Source of the DNA: Smittium mucronatum
Taxonomy: Eukaryota; Kickxellomycota; Harpellomycetes; Harpellales; Legeriomycetaceae
Length of the DNA stretch: 64,000 nt
Reading direction: 5' to 3'
NCBI GenBank assembly: GCA_001953115.1
Contig: LSSL01007566.1
Location: 1 to 64,000, forward strand
Shown: positions 35,574 through 48,900 of the stretch, piece by piece
Layout of the letters: every line of letters begins with the position of its first letter
Position numbering within the stretch: position 1 is the stretch's first letter
Position numbers and translations under genes: made by a program
The notes under the pieces: model-generated
What the model saw: the letters and a program-made list of their open reading frames with translations, nothing else
What the model was told of the DNA's origin: nothing
The model's database searches: none

Positions 35574-38500
35574 TGTAATGTCGACTGAGAGCTTTTTTTT
35601 TTTAAAAAAAAATAATAACCAAACTGCTACTAGCTTTTTTGTGCACGACCAAATAAATTTTCCCTCGAAATTGTTTTTCTCTAAATCTATAACGAATCTA
35701 TATATAAAACTGTACCCAAGAAAAAAGCAAAAAATCTAATACATTTTAAATCAGAAAATTATAAATCAGATACTGTTTTTCTTTTAGGATATCCCAGCAA
35801 ATTAAATATTAGTTTGATTTAATCAATCGACTTTTTCACTAGATAGCTTTTAATTAATCGCCCATACTATTGGACACCATGCTTTAAGGTGATCAAACTA
35901 TCTCAGCTCTCCCATTAACATACAGCTTAAAAGTTTCCTTTTTCTGATCTGTAATATTAAACCAATAAAATCATTTATTATTACTTATCGCTGCTGGTAT
36001 TTGCTGAAAGTTGGCTTCTATTTTTTATCTATTCTGAAAGAATCAAAAGGCGAGTTCATTATCTTTTCGAATAACCTTACTTTTGAGACATTCAATCGGA
36101 CTATATGTACTAATTTTCCTTGAAACTTAACTAATAGTAACCGATCTCAGTTTATTTCAGCCAAGATAATTTATATTACAAAACACTATTCTTCAGCTCA
36201 GTAATAATAAAAAGAAAAACGATATTTTTCAGGAGCTTTAATGCTATAATTTCACAAATAGCCTCAACTATATAATAAAGAAAAAAAAGGGTTTATCCTC
36301 GTAAAAGTAATTTTTTTGAGACAAGCGATCGTTTTATAAAAGTTGATTCAATATCTTTTAAAAGCATATACTTTATTATATATTTGATATAAATCCTTTA
36401 TTGTAACTAATCTAGTAGCTCGTTGATTGTGGATGTAAATGGAAAAATTAAATCTTTCTCTAAACCAGCGTCATTTAGCTTGAAATGGAATTTTATTTAT
36501 TAAATATGAAGGTTCCTTTTGCAAAAAAAAAATCCTGCAAACATTTTTTTTCTTAATTCAAAGCTAAAAAGAAAATCATTATATATGCTAATCAAAAACC
36601 ATGAAAAAAAATTCATTTTTAATAGAATGACCTTTCTTTTTCTTATCAGATACAAAAATATTAGTTTGGTATTTCTTAATATTCTAGAGGATTAGATTTT
36701 TTTAATATGTTTTAAAATTAACTCGCCGAACCATCAAATAATAATCTAGTAGATTCTTGAATAATTTTACGTCTTGTTTATTATTTAAAACTTTAGGTTG
36801 TTTATATAAATATATCCATAAGTTTTAGTCATACTCACAATTAAAAAATCCAGAAATATAAATATATTAGTGCCAATTTTTTTTACATTTCGATACAATA
36901 ACGCCGAGACCTGTAATATTTTAAAGCGAAAAAAAATATGAAATAAATCTATCCGAAACTTTTTTTTCTAATTTAATTCGATATTATTTATATTTATATT
37001 GTAGTTTAATGGTGTTAATAGAGGCTATCCGTTTTCGCGGCTAAATAGGTCCTACAAATAGCATGAATATATAAATCGCTTAATACTTTTATATTTGATA
37101 TAGCATGAAAGCGAAATTAAAAAATAAACCCTGTTGGGGAAATGTATAATAGGGGTGAAATGCACATAGTCTTTTCATGGTTAATTTTAGACGAATATTT
37201 GGAAAGGAATTTAACTGAAATTCTCCATTCTATTATCCCATAGTTAGATCCTTGCTCTCCTCAAGACGCTGTGATAAAAAAAAATATTCGATTGTTTTTT
37301 TCCCTAATCGCTTGTGTATTTTTAAATAAAATTTACGTTTTATATAAATACAATTTAAAAGTATATAATTAGAAAAATATATATATCTAAATAAAAATAA
37401 TAAAATATTCTGTGCGGACCTGAGATTATATTTGGCTGTTCAGTTCAGAATAAAAATCAATAAATAATATGAAATGATTTTCGATATTTTTACTCCAAAA
37501 TACTATGTATCTGGTTAGAACCCCATTTTAATATGTATTAATTCAGTCATTCAGGATTTTAATCGAAATAACCCCAAATAAATAAATTAAAATGGCAAAA
37601 TATACATAAAAAATCAATTAACTAAGTTTGTTGAGACCTTGATTTCTTCAGCTTTCCAGTTTAAAAACCAAATATTTAATTTATAACTAGTCTTAAATAT
37701 AAAATATTATGTAATTGAAATTGAAAAATAAAGAATTTATTGCTACAATAGCTTTATTTAAAAATAAATATATTGAATTTGAAGAATAAATTATTTATTT
37801 ATTTTTAAAAAAGTATAAAATTCATTCTTGAGATTTTTTTGCTCATATAAAATATAATTATTCGGCTATTTACACCTTTTCGGTGGTATATTTAAAAAAA
37901 AAGTGCGGATTTTTTAGGTAAGGCCAAAGTTTAATGATATTTTACTTAATCTTCTATTTTTATGAAAATTAATCGATCCACAACTTTCAATAATTTGATT
38001 GTTATCAAAGTACAAGTTTTTTAATGATATATATGTATTAAAAAAAAGGTAATAATATAATAGCCACCCGCATTTTCGTTTTAAAAAGCTGCGATTAAAT
38101 GTTTATTTTTTTCCCAAGGATTCAGAATATTTTTTAAAATTTGATTTAAAAATATGAAACAATCTTTTAATCGAAAAGAAAGAATACATCAACAAATAAC
38201 TTAATTCATCTAGTATCGTTGGGATTTTTTTTATATTATAGTATCCCCTCGATACTTTTATTTGGCTTTTTTGATGTTTTTACTTGAAATTTATATGTAA
38301 TAAAAGTAAAAGATGGAATATTCAAAGTATGTTGGAATTATCTCAATAAAATTAAGTTTTTTTGGTGGCATTTTAGATTATTGATGGATTTATTTCAGAA
38401 AAAAAAATTTTTTTTGAGCCATAATAAATATTCACTATTATTATTATTAACAAAATTAATGTAAGTTTATAAAGAAATCGCTGTTTATTGAATGGGATAT

Positions 38501-38900
38501 TAAATTATTGTTTTTTGCAACCAAAAAAAACCCAGCTTTCCGCTAAGAAATGGGAGTTTTTTTCCATTATTTTTTGGGTTGAAATTTTACATTTACGCAA
38601 AGTCATTTTTTTTGGTGTCAAAATGACAATTTTTTATAGAAGAAAAGTGTTTAAAATTGGCTCCCTTAAAAGTATATACAATTTAAAGATAATCAATATT
38701 TTCATTTTGAGAATTTTTGTGAGAGCTGGAATTAGAATATAATTTGTTTTGGTGATAGTTAAAAAAAATTTCCGATTATTAAAATAACATCAAAACTAGT
38801 AAAATGAGTTAACGCGATTTGAGATCAAGTAAAAGCTTTTTTAATTCGAGAAATATAAAAAAGACAGCTCATAGGGAATAAATTCATATATCGATGATAT
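35574..38900. other. uS9m upstream region passing into desert 3
   Basis: The first 600-700 bases have moderate GC and are the uS9m promoter side; nothing specific was recognised. GC then drops. A less AT-rich patch lies at 37.03-37.27 kb. A long TTG-started frame at 38488-38742 is rich in Phe, Ile and Lys and not convincing. No gene was seen. Confidence 0.6.
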
Positions 38901-38943
38901 TTCTATTATCCGTTGTCACATTATGTATTTTTGGAATAAATTG

Positions 38944-40009
38944 ACACTTTTTCCGTATTTCGCTGAATAAAAAAAAATGTCGACCCTATATTGATGTTAA
39001 AGTTTTGATATATCATATTTGATTTTTATCTGACTATTTTGATTTTTTTCCCGTTTAGATATGAAAAGACAATCAATTTTATCAAAAAACTACTTTTAAT
39101 CACAAATTTATATTATTATGACTTTTTTTTTAGTTTTTTAGGAAAAATTTCTTATTTTTTTAAAGCTCATTTAGTGTCTGTGCATAATCAATACCACACC
39201 CTAAACTGTCTCTTTCACTTACTGTAATATTTTCAATAAAGTCCCATCCAAGTTAAATTTAATAACTCTACCAATTTCTTGAACAAAAAAATAACAAATT
39301 AATAAATATTTCATCATTTTCAATATTCATAATTTCAGAAAAAATGTTCCTTTCACAATTATTATTCACCATTAAAAAAATAAAAATTTCAATAAAATAT
39401 CAAATATAACATGTAAATTTAAAATCTAAAAGTCAAGGCTATCAAAAATTTATTTCAAATAATTTATTTCAAATAATTTATTTTTTAGCATTCACAATTT
39501 AACTAAAAAGATCAAAATTATCAAAAATGAGAAACCTGCTGACAAAAAATACCGACTTTACCAACGATAAAAAAACCATCAACTATCAAGTTGCAATATT
39601 AAAACACAGATTAATATTATATATATTCTTTTAAAAAAAATTAATTTTTTTTAGCATACTAAGGGCTTCAAATGTATTATACTGTTAAAATAATTACCCA
39701 AAATATAGTATTATTTCATGGTTTCCTATCCTTATTTTATTTATAAATTATATTTTCTATTTAAATATTAAAAAAATCAGATAGTGGAGTTACTCTTCAG
39801 GTTTATTTTTAGAAGATATTTATGGCTAAAAAAGTCTTTATATCGCCAATTTTAAAGCCGATAAAGTTATAAAGCATTCGATATCCTCTATTATCTATGA
39901 ATTTTCAGAAAATAAAAACATTCAGATTTAAATAAGACATGTAATATCAAAACTTTAACCTCAATATAGTGTCAAAATTTTTTTCTTTAGCGAAATACGG
40001 AAAAAGCGG
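38944..40009. repeat. Long inverted-repeat structure 1
   Basis: The left arm (38944-39014) and right arm (39941-40009) are reverse complements at roughly three-quarters identity or better. Two cores are shared: an exact 18-mer CTTTTTCCGTATTTCGCT (38947-38964 against 39989-40006), and a 26-base block (38986-39011 against 39944-39969) with one mismatch. They are about 930 bases apart. The space between has no gene, and part of it (39241-39540) has about three times more C than G on the + strand. A 14-bp tandem duplication (TTTATTTCAAATAA) sits at 39449-39476. This fits a small non-autonomous DNA transposon or a foldback element; no target duplication was identified. Confidence 0.7.
39449..39476. 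repeat. Tandem 14-bp duplication
   Basis: Two copies of TTTATTTCAAATAA, followed by a partial third, inside inverted-repeat structure 1. Confidence 0.8.
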
Positions 40010-40551
40010 CAATATATTTTCACTATATTTTGTGCCAATTAATATTTAAAATGAAATTATGCTTCATTTTTTTCCATTAAACTATAGCATTTTTATCAAT
40101 AAATAATAGGCATACTTTTATTTGATGATTTGAAATAGTTTAATTTATTTGACTGGTTTTGATATTATTCTGAAAATTTAACTGTTTTCGTAAATAATTT
40201 TGAAATATTGACTATTTTTATAATCACCTTTTTATTCCAACTATATAGATTCTAACTCTATTTTTCGTTGAGATTGTTTTAAATTTTCATCTATACTCGT
40301 ATTTCATTTATTTCTAAGCTTATAAAAATATGTAAAAACTATCTATTGTGTGATTTATTTTTATTTTTTTTATTTTGAAACATCCTTCTCTATCCAATCT
40401 CATAAAAAAATAAACATTTTGTAAGTAGATATGATACTAATATGGATTTTATATTTTTTTTGGATCATTTTATCCCTATTGATTGTGATCCTATTTTTTT
40501 AATAAATTCAATGGATAAAATTATAAGTTTATTTATTAGACCTCTATCACC

Positions 40552-41395
40552 ACCAAAATCTTCGCCAAAGAACCCAAAATTTTGAGTTATAATCTCATTA
40601 TTTCATCTCCATCACCAAAATATCTTTTCAGCGGAATTTCAAATCACCAAAACATCACTCTAAATCACTAAAAAATAATTATTTATTGATAATATAAAAC
40701 CTTTTTTTTTATATTTAATTTGAGAAATATCCCCAATTATGTCTCGAGTAAAGAATTTTTCGGGGTTTAAAGTTTTTATTTTAAATTTATGGTAAACTCT
40801 GGGGGATTTTAAACACAAAAAATCCTTTAAATAAATGATAAGAGTCGTATTACGAGGAAAAACGCCACCAAACATCAAAATTTAGAAAGAGTTTAAAAAA
40901 AAATTGTATTACTAATGTTTTTTTTTCAATTTTTTTTTTATAAAAAAACCAAGTAATTAGAAATTTTTTTTGTTCACCTCTATAATTAATATAAATAACT
41001 TCGAAGAAACATTTTTGATTATCGATATAAATTTTTGCAGCCTTTAATCTTTTTTAAACTAGGTTAATGGTTTATATTTATAAATTGCTTCTAAGATTTG
41101 GCTATTTAATCCTCTAATATAATCCTTTTTTTTTTGGATTAAATCATATAAAAATTTTTTTTTGAATAAATAATTTTACCGAAATCTGTATTTTTTATTA
41201 GAAATAAATCACAATTTGAGAGATAAATATGCGAGAATAAAAAATATAGAGCATATAAATTCATTCATTTTTTGGCGATGAAAGATGAAATTTTGATTAT
41301 TTGTAACGCAGCTGAAAAGATATTTTGGTTATGGTGAAGAAATAATCAATGGATGATTAGAGGTTTTGGATTGATTGGCAAATATTTTAGTGTTG
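40552..41395. repeat. Long inverted-repeat structure 2
   Basis: The left arm (about 40552-40660) and right arm (about 41285-41395) are inverted copies with clear but imperfect identity, including an exact 19-mer ACCAAAATATCTTTTCAGC (40614-40632 against 41311-41329). The space between is about 630 bases with no supported gene. The left arm repeats the string ATCACCAAAA with small changes about every 30 bases and is nearly free of G; the right arm is the mirror image. This fits terminal inverted repeats of a short element, or an inverted duplication. Confidence 0.65.
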
Positions 41396-42060
41396 TGAAT
41401 TTTTTGGCCGAATTTTACTATCTAGTAGATTAATGAAAATATCCAATAATCTTTTATTAAATTATTGTGGCAGTAAATAATTTTAATTCTATATAAAAAA
41501 AATGACGCATAACTCGGCGTTTTTTTTCAAAAAATAGACACATAAGTTATCTTATTCTTGAATGAGCACAATATTATACAAAGTTTAATAAATATTTACC
41601 AAAATATTCTACAATTACTATTCTAAATGAAAATGTTAGATAAAGTTTTTTTATTCTTCATAATATAGACAAAATATTCAATTTATATATATTTTTTTCT
41701 TTTAAATACATATCTTTTCAATATTTAGGCTTCTTCAATTCCTAAATACTGATTTATAATAGAAATTAAAGATCTATAGAATGTTAATTTTATTTTTTTA
41801 TTCAAAAGATGTAAGGTTTTTTGACGAGCCCCTTAATATATTGATAAAATAACTAAGATGCGATTGGATAAATTTTAAAATTATACATAATTATATTATT
41901 TTACTCCGATCATTTTTTTTAACATTAAAAGAGGTTTAATTAAAAAATTATCGTATTATGAATTTTTTTTTACTTAAAAAAATATGTTCCAGAAACACAT
42001 AGGTTCATTATTACCAAAAAAATATCACAGCGCAAAAGGATCGCATCTACATTTAAAGCA

Positions 42061-42090
42061 GACACAATCCATACACACATACACACACAA

Positions 42091-42128
<38 letters not shown>

Positions 42129-42145
42129 GTGTGTGTGCGTGTGTC
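42061..42145. repeat. CA/TA/TG imperfect palindrome
   Basis: A CA-rich arm (GACACAATCCATACACACAT and on), a central AT run of about 30 bases (42095-42125) and a TG-rich arm ending GTGTGTCT form an imperfect palindrome. Single strands could fold into one long hairpin. It may be a microsatellite that grew into a palindrome. It lies between the inverted-repeat elements and the LINE remnant. Confidence 0.75.
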
Positions 42146-43759
42146 TAATAGGTATTTTTGAAGCTTAAGCGATTGTGGTTGTTTTTTTTTGTAATTTTTT
42201 TTTTACATGATTAAGATCAGTTTTTTCTGATTTTATTATTATATTGAAATGTGTAAATAGTATATAATAGAGCTATATAATTACCCGACAGAGAAAATAA
42301 AATTCTCTATTTTTCTCTATTTTTGCAACAATATACATAAGAATTTAGTTATTTATTATTTAAAAATACACGTTAAAGTTTCTCAGATTGTTAAAAAAAC
42401 AATTTTACTATTTTATTTATCAATTTATACAAAAAAACAAAAAGAAAAAATTGCGCTAATATAAATATAGAATTAAAAATTAGTTTCTTGGTATACATTA
42501 GGTTTATTTTATGAAATTAAAAGAAAAATAATTAAAATTAGAACTCCCTAATAATTTATCTTGGTGATAATTAAAATAAAGAAAAATAATTTTATCTAAA
42601 AGTATTTTATATGAAAAATTTTCAATTATTTTAAACTTAAATCTATATCAATTATACAGATTTCACGAGAACCAAATTTCAGTGTTATCAAAAAAAATAA
42701 TTAAGTATCCACAAGTGAAAAGGGTAAATCAATCTCACATTAACTTTATAATGAAAAATTTCATCCTATTAAAATATTTATAGTAGCTTATAATATAGTA
42801 TTAACCAAAAAAATCTATTACCAGTTAAATATAGCCTCAATTTAAATAACATAAAATTATTATCTATTAAAAGGAAAACAAATATAAGAAATCAAAGAAA
42901 TACTTAAATCTAAAAATAGTAATATATTGGTTATTTTCAAACCGAAAATTTTGAATTTTTTAATTTGATCTTGAATCAGATGTTTATTATTAAATATATT
43001 TAAATCGTAGATTTAAAGAATTTTTAAAATTATTTTATATGCAAAAAATCCACGACAGATATTTTAATGTATTTTTATTGTGACCTATTATCTTTCCAAG
43101 TCCTAAAAAAATAACTTGATGTGTTTGGCTAATTTTATTCAATTTAAGATTGCCTCATTTTTCCATTTCTGAATTAAATCATTAATTCTTATCAGAAAAT
43201 TTTCAATAAAATCAATTATGCGCTTGATGCGCCATTTTTCACCCAAAAGAATATACATAATTGGTCCTAGTTTAAATTAATGAGGATGATTATACAATTT
43301 AAAACGAAGAAAAAAGTTTTTATTTTATTTTATTTAATTTTATTACAATTTTTTTTAAAGCACTTTATAACAACTTTATATAAAAAATAAGTAGTATTCA
43401 CTTTTAAATAATCTGGAAAATACTTGAAATTTTATATTTGAAAATGAATGATAATTTTTAGAGCTTAAAAAACTATATTTTAGAAAAAAAAATATTAAAG
43501 TTAAATGCGATTGTGCTGGAAGAAAAAAATAATATTAAAATGAAATTATAATTATAAATTTATTAGCTTTATGGTTTTAATCTACCCTAAAAAATCCAAA
43601 TTAAGTTTCATGGTTGAAATTAATTAGCCCGGTTTGAAATCAAAGGTTTAGTTGATACTTTTTATTAATGGAATAAATTTTACTAATTTCTCGGATAAAG
43701 ATAGTTTTGAGGTCTATAAAATAGGTTTTGTAAATAGAATGAAAAATATTCGAGGATTT

Positions 43760-45960
43760 TCAATAATTTTCTTGTAGAAATTCTGCACGAAAAAATCAAT
43801 AGTCATGCTGATGTTACCCATGAGTTCAGCCATGAAATGGATATTTTAAATAAATCTAACACTGAAATAAATGATAACACAAGTAATTTTTATTTTGATC
43901 GTGGGTGCTTTGAAACGCCAGTGATAGTCAAAAAAAATACTGGGCTTATTATTTAATATATTTTTTCATTATTTATCTTATAGCTAAAGATATTAATTTT
44001 ACTAGTGGTGATGTAATACCTATTAATCATGAATACGTATAATACGTTTCTAATGTAAAAAAAATCTGGAAAATTTTACTCCATTAATTAAATTATTCCA
44101 GAAAATAATAATAAAAGTTTAAGAGAGGAAATTGATATATTAGAAATAAATATAAACGATCTCGGACAAAAAATGAAGTCGATGATTAATAAATAAATAA
44201 ACTTTGATCACAATTTCAATAAAAGATAAATAATTTTGGAATTAACTTACATGATCGATCAAAAAAATAAGAATAAGGGTAATAAAGATTTTTTCAAAGA
44301 TGAATCAGGAATAACCGCAATATTACAAAATCCATGAACTCTTCTAATGATTTATGTCTGGTTTTTGCGGGTTTATAATTATGGGAGTGCGCGGAAAATG
44401 AGTCTAAAAAATGTTTTGGTGTAAAAAAAGATTCAACTGAAATTTACGGTAAAAGGATTCCATATTTTAGAGATTTATCGGTAGTATAGATTATTATTTC
44501 AAATGGTCTTATTTTAACATACACTTTAAAAAAGATTAGAATTGAATAAAAAAAATTAAGTGAAAGTTATTCGGGTGAAATAGGGCCAAGTGGTTTTTGT
44601 AATTATATGAGTAAAAAAATATTCAAATCTATCTTATAGATGATAAAATTTTCGGATAATATTATTCCAAAAATATCTATTGATAGATTGATAAAATTAA
44701 ACCATTGATTGATAATATTATAATTAAAATCAAACCTGTGTTTAAAATGTGCCAAGAATTAAGTTTTTAAGAAGGTATACTGCCCAATTTCAGCATAATG
44801 ACGCAATTTAGAGCTTATAATAAACATAAGATCCACAAATGAGGCACCAAATTGTTTATGGTTTGGGACGTTGAAAGTGCTTATTGTCACAGTTTTAAAA
44901 TTTATGCTGATAAAAAATATTTATAACCTAAAAAAATTAAATATTTTTTATGCTAAAATCCGAACTTCTGCTCTTCTAAAGATTTTTTTATATTTAAGAA
45001 CAGATGATCCAATAAAGAGGATAATTTAACGAGATAAATAATACACTCACTTAGCGTTATTTCTTCATGTTTCAATTATTATGTTTTATCCAGCCGGGAA
45101 AATAATACCAATTATCTTGGGTTAAAAAAAAAATTATTATTTCTGAAAATTGCGAATTTATAAAAAGAGGTACTAAAATGTTTTCAAAATTATGTAAAGT
45201 AGTCACCTTGTAAGAAATATGTTGGTTATATAAAAACCCAGTAAATACACTTTCAAATGTGATAGGAAATAGTATGATATTTTTAAAAGAAAAAAATTAA
45301 GAAAATATTTTACAATACCCGCATAAAATTTAGTTTCAGATTACCTACGAGAAATAAGTGGATTAGATTGACACGATCAGTTAAGAATAGCAAGATACTC
45401 TGAAAAATGCGCCTATAACTTTAAAAAGCGTAATAATAGCATTTATTTGGTTTATTTGGTTTTTTAATCACTCAATATTAAACAATATGGAAAAATAATC
45501 ATGAAAGCTTGAGAAATAATAATAAAATAATGTCACAACGCTAATTTCTAGAAAATTTGAACTATAGATAGTTTTATATTAGTTCAAAGAATTTTTAGAT
45601 TTCAAAATAGAGTTTTAATATTTATAACGGGTAGATATTTGAAAATAAACATATACCAGAAGGTTTTTATAAATATAAAACATAAAAATAAAAAACAATC
45701 ACGCACGTATTTGGGGTTTAATGGCGATAAAATAAACAAAAATGGCATGTAATAAATGTTAATCCAAAGGCTTAAGAGCTATAATAGTGTTAAAAAGCTT
45801 CGTTTTTAATATTAAAAACCCCAATATCAGTATAAGCCCACTCAAAATAGAATAAAAAAGGTTAGAGCAAGGTTCTTTTTTCCAAAAAGTTTAATTTTTT
45901 AATATAAAAAAGAAATTTAAGAAAACTTTCGTTTTTATTTGATTTTAATCTATAAGATTA
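43760..45960 (+). mobile_element. Decayed LINE-type non-LTR retrotransposon (reverse-transcriptase remnant)
   Basis: The frame is broken but readable over about 2.2 kb. At 44334-44740 one frame carries a string like the start of LINE reverse transcriptase (SGEIGPSGFCNY, compare GKAPGPDGxxNE). From 44771 to about 45240 one other frame, without a shift, carries a palm A-like box at about 44855-44884 (FMVWDVESAY, compare F..D...AYD) and a box at 45044-45090 (HSLSVISSCFNYYV, compare GCPLSPxLFNxYV). Later pieces (SGLD*HDQLRIARYSE, LIFITGRYL) fit the C-terminal part of such elements. Most stops are TAA, TAG or TGA where CAA, CAG, CGA or TGG would be expected, as C-to-T mutation produces. An endonuclease region may lie at the left, where 43779-43953 is open (starts EILHEKINSHADVTHEF) but not recognised. 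The ends are uncertain. Confidence 0.7.
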
Positions 45961-48900
45961 CTCTATATTTTTTTAAAAAAACTCCAAAATAAATATATAA
46001 ACACTAAATAAAGCTGTTTAATCTTTGATTGATTTATTTAAAAGTTGAAAAATATACAGCTCAATTAAAAAAAGTGAGTTATAAATTATTTTTTTATGCA
46101 TTAATAAATAAATTCACCGATTTTGTATTTCATTTTTTAGTAAAAAAACGGAGCCTGATTTTGCTAGTATTTTTCTAAGATGATTTCACCGTTTTTTTTC
46201 GGAAATAAAATTGATTTTTTTTAGTTAATGTCTTTTTTTGGTTAAAAATGATTCAAGCTTTATAAATATCTTTTATGTTCTTTTATGTTCACAATACTTA
46301 CCAATTAATAATTATATGGAGTATTATATAATTTTGGCTTAAATACAATTTATTAAAATATTGGGAAAATTGCATCATTGAGGCGAGAAAAAATTTATGA
46401 ATCCCATCAATGATGTGATTTATAATTTTTTTCAGTATTTGGAAATTTAATCAAAAATATGCTAAAATTATTTCAAGAAAATATTCGGAAGATAGCTAGA
46501 ATTCAAAAAAAAAGCAATAAATCATTTTAAAAAGAGCTAATAATATCCGAATAAAACATTTGGTAAAAAGTATTGGTAACTTTCAGTTTAAAAACAATTT
46601 TTGAAGCTTTTTTTGTATTCAGAGCTAAATTTGGTATGTTTTTGATCGTATGACTTATATATTAAGGTAAATTTAGCATAATTCTACGATATTTTTTGAA
46701 ATAAATTTGTCTTTTTTTTTATTTTAAACCGAATTTAATCATGAGATTGATCAAGAGTCTTTCTGCAAGGCAGGTTTATTTAAGCTTAAATTTATATATA
46801 ACAACTTTTTACAGAAATTTAAATCGAAAAAATAATTTTTAATTTATTTTTTCGAAAGATAAATAAAAAAGTGGCGTATAAAAAATTTTTTTTGCTGAAA
46901 ATATTAAGATAAATTCTGTATTAATATTCTTTCTATATTTTCTATTTTCCAATATTTAAAATAAAGGGAAAAAAATAATTAAAAGGCAAAAATAATAATA
47001 TTTATTTATTTTTGTCAATAATAGATATAATTATGATTAAATTTTAAAATCGTATCAATTTTGATAGGTATTAATCGATATATGTAATTTAAATCAGATA
47101 GAATTTTTTTTAAAAAAAACAATTTAATTGTAAAAAAAAGTAAAAAAAACAATTTAGATTCACATTGGTAAATTTTTAAATTGGATCAGGTAAAAAAACT
47201 ATTATTTTTTTTCTAGTTCAAACTGAAGAATAAACAATATTTGATGATAGTATTTTAAAAATATTCAAAATTTATATTGCTCACACGAGTTTATATCCGA
47301 AAAATTACTTGTTTTTTGACCCTCATAATACCTATAGGCTTCATTTAAACCATTCTGAAAAGATTGAACTTAATAAAGATTATTTTATATGGTCTTATAC
47401 TTAAATATAATAAAAAAATTATTTAATCTATTTTATTTTTTGATTTTCTGATTTTTTCAAAATATAAATAAAACAAGCCATTATATCCACCTCACTGTAT
47501 TTAGTTTAGATATTTTTGAGATTAGATATAAATTAATTTGGATAAATTAAAATTAATAATACTGCTCTTGTCATTTTTTTATCAATGCAAGACTTTTTTT
47601 TTTTCCTTATTTTTTTATACTTAATTTGGAACTTATTGTTTTGGTTTTAAAGGCAAAGCTTGATTAAAATTTTCTTGTATTTATTTACATCTATAAAATT
47701 AATTAAAATTTAAAATTTAAGCATAATTATATCTAGTATTGAGAAAAATCATATGATAATATTATTTTTGCAATTTGAAAATTCAGCTATATTTTTTATA
47801 TAAAGAGAGATAGTGTAAATAGTGAAATTTTTAAAAAATAATCTAAATATAGAATTTATCCCAGAAGCCCAGAATTTTTTTCACCCTTTATTACACAACA
47901 CACCTTTACTTATTTTTTCAAAAAAGAAATATAATAAAAAATATTTATTGGGTGTAATTATTGATATGTATATATGAAACAATCTTGAATCAACACAAAT
48001 AATCATTCGCATAAGTAAAATTGGTTTGTAATATGGATTTTTTTTAAAGAAAAAAAATTCCAAAAAGATAAGAATATTAAAACAAAATTCCCTTAAAAAT
48101 TTTTCATAGTATCCCAATTCCGCTAAAAGTAGCTCTAAATAATCAAAACGATATACAGTCATTATTTTTGATTTATTGATAGATAATTTTTTTATTGATG
48201 ATATAGATTTATATTTATATATTTTTGGTATTTATTCAATTTTAAAGGGATAATTTAAGTTGATTTAAAATCTGAAAATAGAAATGTTCAAAATATGTAT
48301 CTTTTTATTTTATCAATTGAGAAATTAGCTGCAATTTTTTTAATGTTTTCTTATATATATAATAAATGAAATTCTTCAAAATTAGAAAAAAATTATGAAA
48401 ACATTATTATCTGATATAAAAAGTAAAAATTTTAGATCTCGAAACTACCCTTATTTTTTTAAAAAAGATCTGATTACAAAATAAAAAGAATTATAAAGTA
48501 ACCATAAAATTTGTACAGTATATTTAGGGATAAAAGCTTATAGAGATTATCTTTTTTTCTACTTAAAAATAATAGAGATTTTCTATTTATTTCATATTTA
48601 TTTAATATTATTATTATTTTTCTTTATGGTTTCTTATTTTTCAGAAAATTAGAATAACTGCTATATTATCTTTGGAAAATCTATCACTTGTGTAATATTG
48701 TATAATATATATTAATAATTTTAAGCTAATCGGCTATATAATTATTTATATCTGATATGTTCCTTAAAATATACTTTAAAACATTATTTTACTTCATCGA
48801 GTATAAATTAATAAAAGAAATAGTAAATTTTGAAGTAAAATTTATAGCTTCGATTGTTAAACCCATACAATGTTTCTTATGGATAATAAATGTTGTTTTT

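Noticed and set aside
38488..38742. 84-codon ORF
   Set aside because: It starts with TTG and has the Phe/Ile/Lys composition expected of random AT-rich DNA.
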